Positions 25,501 through 34,856 of a stretch of DNA of 63,290 nucleotides are shown in pieces. The DNA lies in contig JAQWSU010000020.1 of NCBI GenBank assembly GCA_029243025.1, positions 1-63,290 of the forward strand, in the 5' to 3' direction. Position numbers and translations under genes: made by a program. Within the stretch, counting starts at the first letter, position 1. Each line of letters starts with the position of its first letter. Under the pieces are notes generated by a model. The model was not told the DNA's origin, made no database searches, and saw only the letters and a program-made list of their open reading frames with translations. This DNA comes from Pirellulaceae bacterium. GTDB lineage: Bacteria; Planctomycetota; Planctomycetia; Pirellulales; Pirellulaceae.

Positions 25501-27488
25501 TGCAGCACTTGATGGATTACTACAACAATGAACTGCAATACCTCCGAAAACTGGGCGAATCATTTTCGAAGCAATATCCGGGAGTCGCCAATCGCCTTGG
25601 TAATGGAGTAGTCACTGAAGATCCACACGTTGAACGTCTGATACAAAGTGCTGCATTTTTAACCGCCCGCGTTCGGCAGGAACTGGATGATCAGTTTCCT
25701 CAAGTCGTTGGGAGCATGTTAGAGCTGATCGCACCAAACTCATTAACATCAAATCCTTCCATTGCAATCGCTCAAGTCGACTCAGGAGCGGCTACTCAAT
25801 CCAAAATGGTGATGGTGCCACGAGCAAGCCGGTTGTCGACTCGTACATTCCAAGATGCCGAAACGCAGCAAAGTCCGGAATGTCAATTCCAAACCTGCTA
25901 TCCGGTCGAGGTCTGGCCGATAAGACTTGTGGAGGCTGATCTCGCTGGTGCGCCTTTCAGGGTCGCAGATGTTGCTCCAGGGACCAAAAGCGTTCTCACC
26001 TTGCGATTTGCTTGGACCACTAAGAAGCAACTTCCCGTACCGGGAATGAGTCGGATCCGATGCTATCTTTCCGGAGAAATGGGGCAAGTCGAATCGCTTT
26101 ACGAACTTCTATTTGCCCATGCGATTGAAGCGAATCTATCGCCTCAACCGACCCGTGGTGATAAGAACGCCGATCGAAAAACGGGCATGCACGAACAGCT
26201 CGCAAACCGCTTCTTGCGAATAGCGCCCGTCGGATTTGAATCGGCCGACACGTTGCGTCCCCATTGTTCAAGAGTTCCTTTGGGGCACGAGTTACTCTCG
26301 GACTTCTTCACGTTTCCACGCAAATTCATGTTTTTCGACATTGAAGGCTTGGGCGAGATGAGCGGTCCGGAATTTTCCGTATCGGTCTCCTTGTCCGACC
26401 GTCGTCCCGAACTTGAAGTATCCGTGAATGCGCAGTCATTTCAACTGAACTGCACGCCCGTTATTAACTTGTTTTCACAACGTGCTCAACCGATACGGCT
26501 GTCGCACGAGAAACACGAATTTCCGATTATTCCCGATGAGATGGGGCGGCGCGATACGGAAGTGTTTTCAATCGATAAAGTGAGCACGATCGCGGGAGAC
26601 GGCCATGTTCAGGAATTTGCGAAGTTGTATTCGTTACAACATTCCGCTACCAGCGAAGGGCATCCTTTGTATTGGACGAGTCGACGCGAGCAACGCTGGG
26701 ACGACAAACGCAAGGAGGTGAAGGACGCTTTCTACCTTTCGCTGGTTAATTCATCGTTCGAAGAAGAGCTCGTGAACCTTCCAGATAGTGCCGTGCTCGT
26801 GGACACAACATGCACGAACGGAATGCTCCCCGCGAAACTTCCTTTCGGTGGGACAATGGAAACAGATTTATCCTCAAATGGTTCCACGGCAGCGGATGAG
26901 CGTCTTTGGTTTCATTGCGAAAAGGGCGTATTCAAGAGATTTCGATGTTTGACCCGTCCGACACCCATTCGACGCGTCGATATGGATCATTCACATCTGT
27001 GGAAATTGGTTTCAAATTTGTCGTTAAATCATCTTTCGATTATTTCACCTGAGAACGAACCCAAACGATTTCGGGCAAAGAACGATCCTATCAATAGTGT
27101 TAAAGGCAGCGACGAGACCACGAATGATCGTGTCGCAGCGATACGTGACGTCTTGAGCGTCTACGACTTAGGAGTCTCGTTTGGAAAGCCGTTTCCTTTT
27201 GAAGCGATCGTTGACCTCAGCAGTCATCGATGTGCGCGGCGCGTGTCGGAGCAACAACTCCCGTTGAGAATTCATGCTGGTTTCTATCGAGGAGTTTCAA
27301 TTCGGTTGACGGTTCAACGAGAGCGGTTTGCGGGGCATTGCCTGTACCTGTTTGCTTCAGTTCTCGATCGATTTTTTGCCCTCTACAGTTCTTTGAACTC
27401 ATTCACGCAATTGACCGTTCAGTTCGAACATGAATACGAAGGAAGGGAGTGGTCATGGCCAGCTCGATCGGGCGAACGTCTGGTCTAG
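25500..27488 (+). CDS. tssF: T6SS baseplate wedge protein TssF
   Basis: 662 residues. The N-terminus has the TssF signature: YYNNELQYLRKLGESFSKQY, PHVERLIQSAAFLTARVRQ and QFPQVVGSMLELIAPN; later HCSRVPLGHELLSDFFTFPRKFMFFDI-type sequence (residues about 255-285) and the C-terminal VLDRFFALYSSLNSFTQL follow. Two TssF and one TssG make one baseplate wedge with TssE and TssK. The length is a little above the usual 590-620 residues. Start overlaps the tssE stop and the end overlaps tssG by 34 bases. Confidence 0.93.
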   Translation: MQHLMDYYNNELQYLRKLGESFSKQYPGVANRLGNGVVTEDPHVERLIQSAAFLTARVRQELDDQFPQVVGSMLELIAPNSLTSNPSIAIAQVDSGAATQSKMVMVPRASRLSTRTFQDAETQQSPECQFQTCYPVEVWPIRLVEADLAGAPFRVADVAPGTKSVLTLRFAWTTKKQLPVPGMSRIRCYLSGEMGQVESLYELLFAHAIEANLSPQPTRGDKNADRKTGMHEQLANRFLRIAPVGFESADTLRPHCSRVPLGHELLSDFFTFPRKFMFFDIEGLGEMSGPEFSVSVSLSDRRPELEVSVNAQSFQLNCTPVINLFSQRAQPIRLSHEKHEFPIIPDEMGRRDTEVFSIDKVSTIAGDGHVQEFAKLYSLQHSATSEGHPLYWTSRREQRWDDKRKEVKDAFYLSLVNSSFEEELVNLPDSAVLVDTTCTNGMLPAKLPFGGTMETDLSSNGSTAADERLWFHCEKGVFKRFRCLTRPTPIRRVDMDHSHLWKLVSNLSLNHLSIISPENEPKRFRAKNDPINSVKGSDETTNDRVAAIRDVLSVYDLGVSFGKPFPFEAIVDLSSHRCARRVSEQQLPLRIHAGFYRGVSIRLTVQRERFAGHCLYLFASVLDRFFALYSSLNSFTQLTVQFEHEYEGREWSWPARSGERLV

Positions 27489-28804
27489 ACCAGCGACTGT
27501 TCCAACATCCCGAATACTTTGATTTTTTTCAGATCACGCGGCTACTTGAACAAAGGTTCGTCCGAGAGCATTTCCCCAACACGGTCGATGACAGGCTAAT
27601 TGAGCGTGACATTCGCGCGTTCGACAAATCACGGCTCCCATTGGGTTATGATGCGCCACCCGATCAGGAAGTCGTTCGGTTTCGCACCACGCTTGCTGCC
27701 GCATTTCCGGCGACGGAGGTTGTTTCACTCATCGCAAGCCCTGACCACCCAGAACTACCTCCTGAATTGGTGATTCCTTTTATGGGGCTCGTGGGGCCTT
27801 CGGGAGTGTTGCCCGATAGTTATACAGAAAAGCTAAGGGAATTGGCACTAACGGGAGAAGCGGCTGCTCATGCGTTTTTCGATCTATTCCTGCACCGATC
27901 CGTATCGCTGTATTATCGCGGTTGGAAAAAACATCGTTGCGATATTTCCTTTGAACAACGTCAGCTTTCTCGATTGGGTTGCGTATCAACTACTACCACG
28001 CTCGATTGTTTTAGCGAGTGCATGCGACACCTGGTAGGTCTGGGGCAAAAGGGGGTTCAAGCCAACCTTACACGCCAAATCATCAACATTGAGAAAATTG
28101 AATCACAGAAGGATCCATTTGAATTACGGCTAGACTCACAATCGATACAGGATGTATTCACCTATTATTCTAGTCATTTTGCGACCTCCAATCGGTCGTC
28201 TGTAGGGCTCGAAGACGTACTTGGCGACGTCTTCCGCGAACACGTCTCGGTCATTCCATTCCAACGCTCATGGCTGTACTTGGATGCTGAAGTCCAATCT
28301 CGTTTTCCCGCCCGCAATTCGACAACCGGCAGTTCACTAACACGTTTGGGTGAGGATTTTGTCCTGGGGGCTCGAGTCCGCGACCAAGAGACAAAATTTG
28401 TGATCCAAATTGGTCCGATCGCTTCACGCGAGCGTTTCCTCGCTTTACTGCCCTGGTCAAACGAAAAGCATGATGGGCCGCGATCGAATGTACACAACCG
28501 CTTGTTGCGGCAAATAACGCGACTTTATTCCGGCCCACAATATGAAATTGAAATCAATCTGCTGATCTTTGATCGTGATGTGCCACAGTTTTCTTGGCGA
28601 CTTCCGCAACGTGACAGTCCACCAAACGATGCAACTCATCGATCAACTGATGCGGACAGCCCCCTTCCGGCATTGGGTTGGACGACCATATTGGGACGTA
28701 CCGAAAAACAATTTGACGAACCAATAAGAGAACGACAAGGATTTGACGACAGTTGTTTTACTGACGTCAGATTCTCACTTGATTTTATTCCTTCACCTAA
28801 CTGA
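27455..28804 (+). CDS. tssG: T6SS baseplate wedge protein TssG
   Basis: 449 residues. TssG landmarks: FDFFQITRLLEQRF near the start, MGLVGPSGVLPDSYTE (a variant of the common G-L-x-G-x-x-G-P-L-P), FLDLF-type FFDLFLHRSVSLYYRGWKK, and a late FVLGARVRDQETKF. It joins TssF in the baseplate wedge. ATG 27455 has an AAGGGAG box seven bases upstream; the in-frame GTG six bases earlier is less well placed. hcp follows after 13 bases, and the conserved order E-F-G-hcp supports one transcript. Confidence 0.9.
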   Translation: MASSIGRTSGLDQRLFQHPEYFDFFQITRLLEQRFVREHFPNTVDDRLIERDIRAFDKSRLPLGYDAPPDQEVVRFRTTLAAAFPATEVVSLIASPDHPELPPELVIPFMGLVGPSGVLPDSYTEKLRELALTGEAAAHAFFDLFLHRSVSLYYRGWKKHRCDISFEQRQLSRLGCVSTTTTLDCFSECMRHLVGLGQKGVQANLTRQIINIEKIESQKDPFELRLDSQSIQDVFTYYSSHFATSNRSSVGLEDVLGDVFREHVSVIPFQRSWLYLDAEVQSRFPARNSTTGSSLTRLGEDFVLGARVRDQETKFVIQIGPIASRERFLALLPWSNEKHDGPRSNVHNRLLRQITRLYSGPQYEIEINLLIFDRDVPQFSWRLPQRDSPPNDATHRSTDADSPLPALGWTTILGRTEKQFDEPIRERQGFDDSCFTDVRFSLDFIPSPN

Positions 28805-28817
28805 TGAGGTAATTGCT

Positions 28818-29309
28818 ATGGCCGATGCGTTTCTTCAAATCGCAGGGATTCCCGGAGAGTCTACGGACGCTAAACATACAAGTTGGATTGAGCTCGAAAA
28901 TTACTCGATAAGCGCAGGCCAAATGGTAACAGATGCGATGAGCAACGGGATGCGCAGTACGGGCCGTGTCCACTTAGGAGATTTTAGTTTTTCAAAAAAG
29001 ATCGATAGCGCTTCGGCGAAAATCTTTACTGCTTTGTGTCAAGGGCAACCTGTCAAAAAGGTGGTCTTAAACGCCTGCCGCGCAAATAAACAGAAGACCA
29101 TCTTTTTAAAAATTGAAATGACCAACGTCTACTTCACGCACTATTCGCATTCGGGTCCGGGAGCCGATGGAGCCCACGAATCGATTACGTTCAGCCCAGG
29201 ACAATTAGTAATCACTTATAGTCCCGAAGATCACAACACGGGCACACCCAAAGGCAATATCCCGGGCGGATGGGATCAGGAGAAAAACAAAGCTATTACG
29301 GCCGTATAA
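28818..29309 (+). CDS. hcp: T6SS tube protein Hcp
   Basis: 163 residues. Hcp features are plain: ADAFLQIAGIPGESTD at the start, ISAG and STGRVHLGDFSFSKKIDSAS in the first half, then a beta-rich centre with FLKIEMTNVYFTHYSHSG. Hcp hexamers stack into the inner tube and carry small effectors. ATG 28818 is preferred over the upstream reading that begins inside tssG; a GAGG box lies about nine bases before it. A large hairpin lies between this gene and vgrG and may affect the relative level of the two proteins. Confidence 0.93.
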   Translation: MADAFLQIAGIPGESTDAKHTSWIELENYSISAGQMVTDAMSNGMRSTGRVHLGDFSFSKKIDSASAKIFTALCQGQPVKKVVLNACRANKQKTIFLKIEMTNVYFTHYSHSGPGADGAHESITFSPGQLVITYSPEDHNTGTPKGNIPGGWDQEKNKAITAV

Positions 29310-29347
29310 TAGCCATCAGCATGCAATTTATTTTGACGTCTCACGCT

Positions 29348-29398
29348 TGTCGCTTTGACATCTGTCTGGACTCGTTGCTGTCCAGCAGCAAAGCGACA
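29348..29398. other. Two-stage hairpin between hcp and vgrG
   Basis: An outer perfect stem TGTCGCTTTG (29348-29357) with CAAAGCGACA (29389-29398) encloses an inner perfect stem CTGGAC (29366-29371) with GTCCAG (29380-29385) and an 8-base loop. No T-run follows. It could stabilise the abundant hcp transcript, act as an attenuator before vgrG, or be a small RNA. Confidence 0.6.
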
Positions 29399-29527
29399 GG
29401 CTGTGTTACGCGCTAAGCAAAGGCGTTGCCGACTCGAAAAATTTTTAAATCCGATTCTCGAGCTCAAATTTCGTAGCGTGGATGATAGCTCTACATTCCT
29501 TTTGGTCAAATCAATACCAGGCCGCCC

Positions 29528-31840
29528 ATGGCACGATACACCCAAGATAATCGCGCCCTGCGAATCACGACGCCGCTCGGCGAAAACGTTCTGCTTTTAG
29601 CAGAATTCAGTGGTACCGAAGGCCTTTCAGAACTTTTCGAATTCGACATTTCTTTGTGGTCAGAGAAACTTGCCATCGACCCGAAATCGCTCGTTGGTAA
29701 AAGTGTCACCATTCAAGTTGAAAACAACCGAGCTCTGAGATATTTCAACGGAATTGTCAGTCGCTTTTGCGCCAGCGGCCGGCGCGGCGCAATGCGGCAG
29801 TACCGCGCTAGCGTCGTACCGACCTTGTGGCTGCTCACCCGTGTGCAGGATTGCCGTATCTTTCAAGATAAATCGATCCCTGACATTATTAAAGCAGTCT
29901 TCGAATCACGTGGTTTGACCAACTACAAGTTATCCGCGTTAAGCTCGTCCTACCCGGTACTCGAATATGTTGTCCAATACCGCGAAACTGATTTCAATTT
30001 TGTTTCACGGCTAATGGAACGAGCAGGAATATTTTACTACTTCGAGCACAAAAACAACGAACATACACTGATGCTGGGCGATAGTAATTCAACGTTTCAG
30101 TCGACCACGCCAGCCAAGGTGCAGATCATTGATGATTCCACGGCCAAACCCGACATGGATTGTATCACCGCCTGGGAGAATACCTTTTCGTATCAATCGG
30201 GGAAGTGGACACAAACCGATTACAACTTCATTGACCATCCAGCCAGCACAAATAAGACACCAGCTGATGAACTTCTCCTCTCATTGGCAACGCAGTTGGA
30301 TCTCCACCAAATCACTCGTTATGAGCGATACGATTTCCCAGGGCTCTTCGAGGAAAAAAACGAAGGACAGGACTCAACCAAGACGCGCATCCAGGGCAAT
30401 GACGTTGGTTACCAATTAGTGCAGGGTGTAAGCCAATGCGCATTTTTTGTACCCGGCCAAAAATTCACGGTTAATAATTCTGATGTGGAGTCCGAAATTG
30501 GAAAAAAGTATGTACTCACTTCCGTTAAACACAAATCGCATGAGGCTGCTTCATACCCTATGACTGTAGCGTCAGGAGAAGCACTCCGTACCTATGACAA
30601 CGAATTCAAATGTATCCCGGATGATGTCCAGTTTCGCCCCGAACGACGGACCCCAATTCCTTCCGTCCAGGGAATACAATCGGCGGTTGTTGTCGGTCCA
30701 AGCGCGGAAGAAATTTACACCGACAGTTATGGTCGCATCAAAGTACAATTTTTTTGGGATCGTGCTGGGGTGAGAAACGAGAATTCGAGTTGCTGGATAA
30801 GATGTGCCCAATTTGCGGCAGGCAAGAACTGGGGCAGTCTGTTTCTGCCCCGCGTGGGACAAGAAGTTGCTGTTAGCTTTCTGGATGGCAACGTCGACCG
30901 GCCATTGGTTACCGGAGTTCTCTATAACGCCGATCAGATGCCTGCCTATCCTCTGCCTAAGGATAAGACGAAGAGCTATATCAAGACAAATAGCACGATG
31001 GGTGGCGATGGTTTTAATGAAATCTGTTTCGAAGATCTGGCAAAAAACGAACAGATATTCGTACACGCCCAACGGAATTTTGACTTACGGGTATTAAATG
31101 ATCGATTGCAAAACGTATTGAATGATTGCCACTTAATCGTGGGTCAGGAAGTGGATGGCGAAAAACAGGGCAGCCAGTACCAGTCGGTGTTTGTGAACAA
31201 AGAGCTCCATGTGATGGGCAACCAAATCGAACATATCGAAGGCAATTTCCAATTAACGGTAGGCAAGGGTGACGCGGAAAACGGCGGGAATTTCGACTTT
31301 TTGGTTGCCAATAAAATGACTGAGTCGATCGAAGGTGACCATGATTTCACTCTCAATGGTGATCAAAAACAGAAAATCTACGGTAAGCAATCCGTGGAGG
31401 TGATTGGCGACGTAAAGCAAAATGTCGTTGGCAGTCATTCAACGAATGTGCTGGGGGGACGAAAGCAAAAGATCCTCGAAGACGACTCACTTCAAATTGG
31501 GGGCGCCTTGCATCAAAAAACTGAGGGGAATGTGGGGGTGGATGCGGGGGCAGACATTTATTTGAAGGGAGGCATGAATGTGGTGATTGAAGCTGGTGCG
31601 GAGTTGACTCTCAAAGTAGGCGGCAGCTACATCGTGATCAATCCCAGCGGCGTGTCCGTCGTAGGACCACTCGTCAACCTCAACAGTGGTGGTGATGCAG
31701 GAGAAGGGACTCCGCCTGCAACAACGAGTCCGGACGATCCCGATTCGCCCTCCGATGCGGCACAGGCGCAGCCGACCGAACCGACAGCTGCCGACGACGC
31801 ACAATCGGGATCAAAATCAGCACCCGATTCATTGAGTTGA
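29528..31840 (+). CDS. vgrG: T6SS spike protein VgrG (TssI)
   Basis: 770 residues. The gp27-like part shows YRETDFNFVSRLMERAGIFYYFEH-type sequence (from about residue 154); the gp5-like OB part shows SYGRIKVQFFWDR and CWIRCAQFAAGKNWGSLFLPRVGQEV, with VTGVLYNADQ after it. A long beta-helix of short repeats (about 520-720) ends in a motif VEIG/VVIEAG-type segment, then an acidic Pro/Ser/Asp tail of about 45 residues. No catalytic extension is fused, so effectors must bind the tip or a PAAR adaptor. ATG 29528 is the start. It is separated from hcp by 218 bases containing a hairpin. Confidence 0.93.
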   Translation: MARYTQDNRALRITTPLGENVLLLAEFSGTEGLSELFEFDISLWSEKLAIDPKSLVGKSVTIQVENNRALRYFNGIVSRFCASGRRGAMRQYRASVVPTLWLLTRVQDCRIFQDKSIPDIIKAVFESRGLTNYKLSALSSSYPVLEYVVQYRETDFNFVSRLMERAGIFYYFEHKNNEHTLMLGDSNSTFQSTTPAKVQIIDDSTAKPDMDCITAWENTFSYQSGKWTQTDYNFIDHPASTNKTPADELLLSLATQLDLHQITRYERYDFPGLFEEKNEGQDSTKTRIQGNDVGYQLVQGVSQCAFFVPGQKFTVNNSDVESEIGKKYVLTSVKHKSHEAASYPMTVASGEALRTYDNEFKCIPDDVQFRPERRTPIPSVQGIQSAVVVGPSAEEIYTDSYGRIKVQFFWDRAGVRNENSSCWIRCAQFAAGKNWGSLFLPRVGQEVAVSFLDGNVDRPLVTGVLYNADQMPAYPLPKDKTKSYIKTNSTMGGDGFNEICFEDLAKNEQIFVHAQRNFDLRVLNDRLQNVLNDCHLIVGQEVDGEKQGSQYQSVFVNKELHVMGNQIEHIEGNFQLTVGKGDAENGGNFDFLVANKMTESIEGDHDFTLNGDQKQKIYGKQSVEVIGDVKQNVVGSHSTNVLGGRKQKILEDDSLQIGGALHQKTEGNVGVDAGADIYLKGGMNVVIEAGAELTLKVGGSYIVINPSGVSVVGPLVNLNSGGDAGEGTPPATTSPDDPDSPSDAAQAQPTEPTAADDAQSGSKSAPDSLS

Positions 31841-32028
31841 TGGACTCACCCAATCGAAACCACGTTGGTCTCCAGATTTGCGAAAAAATTTGGCATTGCC
31901 TTTATTTTCTCTAACCGATTCCTGCCGCCTGCTTGCGATGACGCGCCGGTTTTTCGTCCGCAGGATGAGACGATCTACGATTGCCGATCGGACTGAGGAG
32001 ATCCGCGGCGGTGATGAACGCTCATAGG

Positions 32029-32675
32029 TTAAAAACGTGCGGTCCCCCTTACAAGGTCTTCGATACTGGTTACTTGGAAATGTTCAGGTGTTAGGCCTGG
32101 GATGTAGAACTGCGAAACTCCGCCGGGCAGGTTTGTCGATCCCGAAAAGTATCCGCTATTTTCTTCCATACCGCACCGACGAAAAAATGCACGGAGGTCT
32201 TCGTTAGGCTGCCGGTTAAGATGACTGCGATCTTGCGCCTCAATACCGCCCCAATAACCGATAATAGTTGTTCTAAGTTTAATGAAGACTACCCACTGGA
32301 GCGTGTTCCAATCTTCCTTTACAGCTGAAGTATGCCGAGCCCACTCACGAAGACTAACTCCATTTTTTCGCGCCGTTTTTACCTTTGCCCCATACCCTGG
32401 ATCTCGAATTCACCGTAGGGGCTCCACCAAGGGCTAACCTCTTCGTTCGGACCAGCGCCCGGCCGAGGGAACGCTGGGAAGCCATTAAACTTATACAACA
32501 TAGACCCTGCGCTTATTCGGGCAGCCACTGCTTCTTCGCGCATGAACGCATGCTTCACCCTTGTACACGGCTTAATCTCTTGACCGGTAGCAGGGTCAAC
32601 GACAGCTGCTTCGGTTTCTATTTCACCAACGTCACCTGTCCAATTTCTAGTTTCGTTCAGTATCGGAAGCATCAC
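32029..32675 (-). pseudogene. Frameshifted gene next to vgrG/PAAR, possible T6SS cargo
   Basis: The first frame starts at GTG 32675 or ATG 32672, with an AGGAA box, and encodes coding-like sequence up to WWSPYGEFEI. It then runs out at a stop at 32379. A second frame continues exactly from there (PGYGAKVKTARKNGVSLREW) and stays open to the stop at 32029, ending FQVTSIEDLVRGTARF. One missing base near 32400-32405 would restore a protein of about 215 residues. No catalytic motif recognised. Its place beside vgrG and directly downstream of the DUF4280 tip gene on the same strand suggests an effector, but that is inference. Pseudogene or assembly indel. Confidence 0.6.
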
Positions 32676-33009
32676 CGTTTCCTAATGTCTCAGGTTGATC
32701 ACTTGACGCGTTTCATCGCTATCCAAAACTTACCGATCCCACAAAGGTAGGGCCAAGCGGAGCTTCCGCCCCGGGAGCATTTTTGCCGCACCACCCTGCG
32801 GATGTCAATTGTTTAATTTGTGGTCAAACGCTTGACACCCATGAATGATAATGATCCTCAATATTTCTCAGCACATGAGAAAAACGGTGTGACGAGTCTT
32901 TGCTGGGGATGTACACTAGCGTAAACATGTCGGAACTCTATCCTCTCAACCTGTCCGATTGCGCTATGGGCGCCTCGATAAGATGGGCGCCTCGATAAGA
33001 TGGGCACCT
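32676..33009. other. Gap between DUF4280 gene and the frameshifted gene
   Basis: 334 bases without a gene. It contains most of a 17-base tandem repeat array next to the end of the DUF4280 gene; otherwise I see nothing definable. Confidence 0.5.
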
Positions 33010-33016
33010 CTATGAG
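32966..33016. repeat. 17-base tandem repeat, three units
   Basis: ATGGGCGCCTCGATAAG is repeated exactly at 32966-32982 and 32983-32999, then with four changes at 33000-33016. The third unit contains the stop codon (minus-strand TAG, 33010-33012) of the DUF4280 gene, so the array probably grew outward from the 3' end of that gene. Confidence 0.9.
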
Positions 33017-33399
33017 ATTTGTACCGATGGCTGACCCGGGTCGTCAATCGTGATCGTACCAGCCCACGCGCATTGACATGTGCACGTGTTGTTCAGAGCA
33101 GGTTGCCCACCCACCATTACATTTGGCGAACCGGGAGCCCAGGGTGCGGGAATCTCAGGCACGCATGGTTGTGGAGTTAAGACGCCTAGAGCAGCAGCTG
33201 TTGCTGCGGCAACTTCCGGGTTAGCTGGACTAGTGCACATGCCGAACGGCAAAATGTTCGTCATGGGGATATGGTCCATAATGTTTGCGGCTGGGACGGA
33301 TTCGCCATTCACGCGGTTAGCTGGCGTCACGATTAAACTGCTTGGGGCTACCCCCATGCTGCACGTAAGCATCGCCCCCATGACAACTTGCTGTGGCAT
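33010..33399 (-). CDS. PAAR-like DUF4280 protein (spike tip)
   Basis: 129 residues. The sequence matches the DUF4280 pattern: MGAMLTCSMGVAPSSL, VTPANRVN, PMTNILPFGMCTSPANP, LGVLTPQPCVPEIPAPW, then NVMVGGQPALNNTCTCQCAWAGTITI with several Cys. Such proteins resemble PAAR and sharpen the tip of contractile spikes (T6SS and extracellular injection systems) and recruit cargo. ATG 33399 is chosen; TTG 33405 is an alternative close to a GAGG box. It is on the opposite strand to vgrG and directly upstream of the frameshifted cargo-like gene. Confidence 0.85.
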   Translation of the reverse strand: MPQQVVMGAMLTCSMGVAPSSLIVTPANRVNGESVPAANIMDHIPMTNILPFGMCTSPANPEVAAATAAALGVLTPQPCVPEIPAPWAPGSPNVMVGGQPALNNTCTCQCAWAGTITIDDPGQPSVQIS

Positions 33400-33552
33400 G
33401 ACCAAACGAACCTCATTGAGTCAACGAATCACCTCAGGTCGCATCCTAAGCAACGCTATCGGCATGGTCAATGAAGAAACGACCCACGTAAATCACCGTT
33501 AACGTTCGTTCTTGGGAAACGTAAAACGCCATCTTCCCGGCAGTTTTCTGCA

Positions 33553-34830
33553 CTAACGAAGCCAACGAAAATCGATTCGGTATAGATCATCATACACGCC
33601 TTGACCTGTTAACTTCGTCGACGAGCTGATGCCAATCTCGAAATGTTTTCCCAGGGGAACTCGGACCCCTGGTTGAACATTGATCACAGATATTCGGTTC
33701 ACTGGTTTTTGTTCAGGGTTACCTCCGACGATTTTCGTCTGCCCGCCGTTACGAAAATCCCATCCAATTAATTCAATCGTGGGAATGATGGCGAAATGGA
33801 GACGTGAATCGACTTCCGGTGAGCTGAAGAAAATAACATGACTTGCTCCCATTCCCCACCGCAAAACGTTACCAGCAAACCCGCGTGTTCCTCCCAAGGG
33901 AATCCAATATTTCAATTCATTGGAGAAGATCGTGTATTTTGACATCGAATAGGTCGCCAACAATCCCGGTTCCAAGCTGAAATGGCCCGTCGACAGTCCT
34001 CTTTCTGCCAAGCTAGAACTGAACCTGATGTAATTAGTCAGAATCCCACAGACCCTCCAGCTGTCCGTTGAATTGCCTGGCGTAGGAATCAGATAAAAAC
34101 CGTCACCCTTGCTCAGTAGCGATTTAACACCGATCTGAAGATCCCCGAGTCCGGTATTGCTCCGCTCTCCCGGTGTCTGCACGAAACGTATCGGGAGTTC
34201 TATAAATGCAGACGAGTCGCCAGCGGCATGTTCCGAATAGACGCGTACTTCTTGGAAATCAACATCATTGCGGGTCAAGATGGGCCCTGTTGCGTTGTCC
34301 ACTTTTTTCCAAAAGTACTCCGAGCGATCAGGGTAGCCCATTCCAAATGCCGTATCAAAACGAAAGCTAGTCACGTTTTGCGGATAGGCAACGTCAATTT
34401 CGAAGGGGGCAAAGATCACTCGCTCCGTGCCGAGATTGGGCTCCATCGGAGGCGGTAGCGATGCCTCCAGGTCAAGTGCCTTAAGTGCCTCTTCAAGAAT
34501 GCTGGGAGGAATGCCTTTTGGCTCCGCTTCCGGACATGCAACGCCCAGCATGGGACCTGGCGGGCAATACTCTTCGATTGCTACGCCTTCCGGTTTTGCA
34601 TCTGGCGGGCAATACTCTTCGGTTGCTACGCCTTCCAGTTGTTGTCCATCAACAGGGGGAAGTCGGCGGATACCCGTCGGTTTTGGCAGGACTTCCTCAA
34701 TCGGTGTACTTTCACCGGAGATCGAAGGCGTATTCTGTCCCTGTGAGATTTGCGAAAGCGAACACACCATCAGCAGCGCGGCAAGGGAAGCACTACCATT
34801 TGTTATTGGAGATTTTCTCATGCCGTGCAT
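33553..34830 (-). CDS. Exported protein, probable outer-membrane beta-barrel
   Basis: 425 residues. An N-terminal signal peptide (hydrophobic part about 15-28, likely cut near SQGQ) is followed by a Pro/Glu/Cys-rich stretch with an imperfect 15-residue repeat containing EEYCPP (about residues 68-95). From about residue 130 the protein shows alternating, aromatic-rich strands (for example IDVAYPQNVTSFRFD and SVINVQPGVRVPLGKHFEIG) and ends in YRIDFRWLR, an aromatic-rich end that suits a barrel. Family is not certain; it resembles planctomycete transporter-like or alginate-type barrels only in outline. It shares strand and a 26-base gap with the HEAT-repeat gene upstream, so they are likely one operon. 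Confidence 0.65.
   Translation of the reverse strand: MHGMRKSPITNGSASLAALLMVCSLSQISQGQNTPSISGESTPIEEVLPKPTGIRRLPPVDGQQLEGVATEEYCPPDAKPEGVAIEEYCPPGPMLGVACPEAEPKGIPPSILEEALKALDLEASLPPPMEPNLGTERVIFAPFEIDVAYPQNVTSFRFDTAFGMGYPDRSEYFWKKVDNATGPILTRNDVDFQEVRVYSEHAAGDSSAFIELPIRFVQTPGERSNTGLGDLQIGVKSLLSKGDGFYLIPTPGNSTDSWRVCGILTNYIRFSSSLAERGLSTGHFSLEPGLLATYSMSKYTIFSNELKYWIPLGGTRGFAGNVLRWGMGASHVIFFSSPEVDSRLHFAIIPTIELIGWDFRNGGQTKIVGGNPEQKPVNRISVINVQPGVRVPLGKHFEIGISSSTKLTGQGVYDDLYRIDFRWLR
34557..34636. repeat. 45-base period coding repeat in the barrel gene
   Basis: A 35-base block beginning CTGGCGGGCAATACTCTTCG occurs at 34557-34591 and again at 34602-34636 with one change. It encodes the EGVA-x-EEYCPP repeat on the minus strand. 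Confidence 0.85.
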
Positions 34831-34856
34831 TACCCCTGCCCCAGAGCTGCGACACC

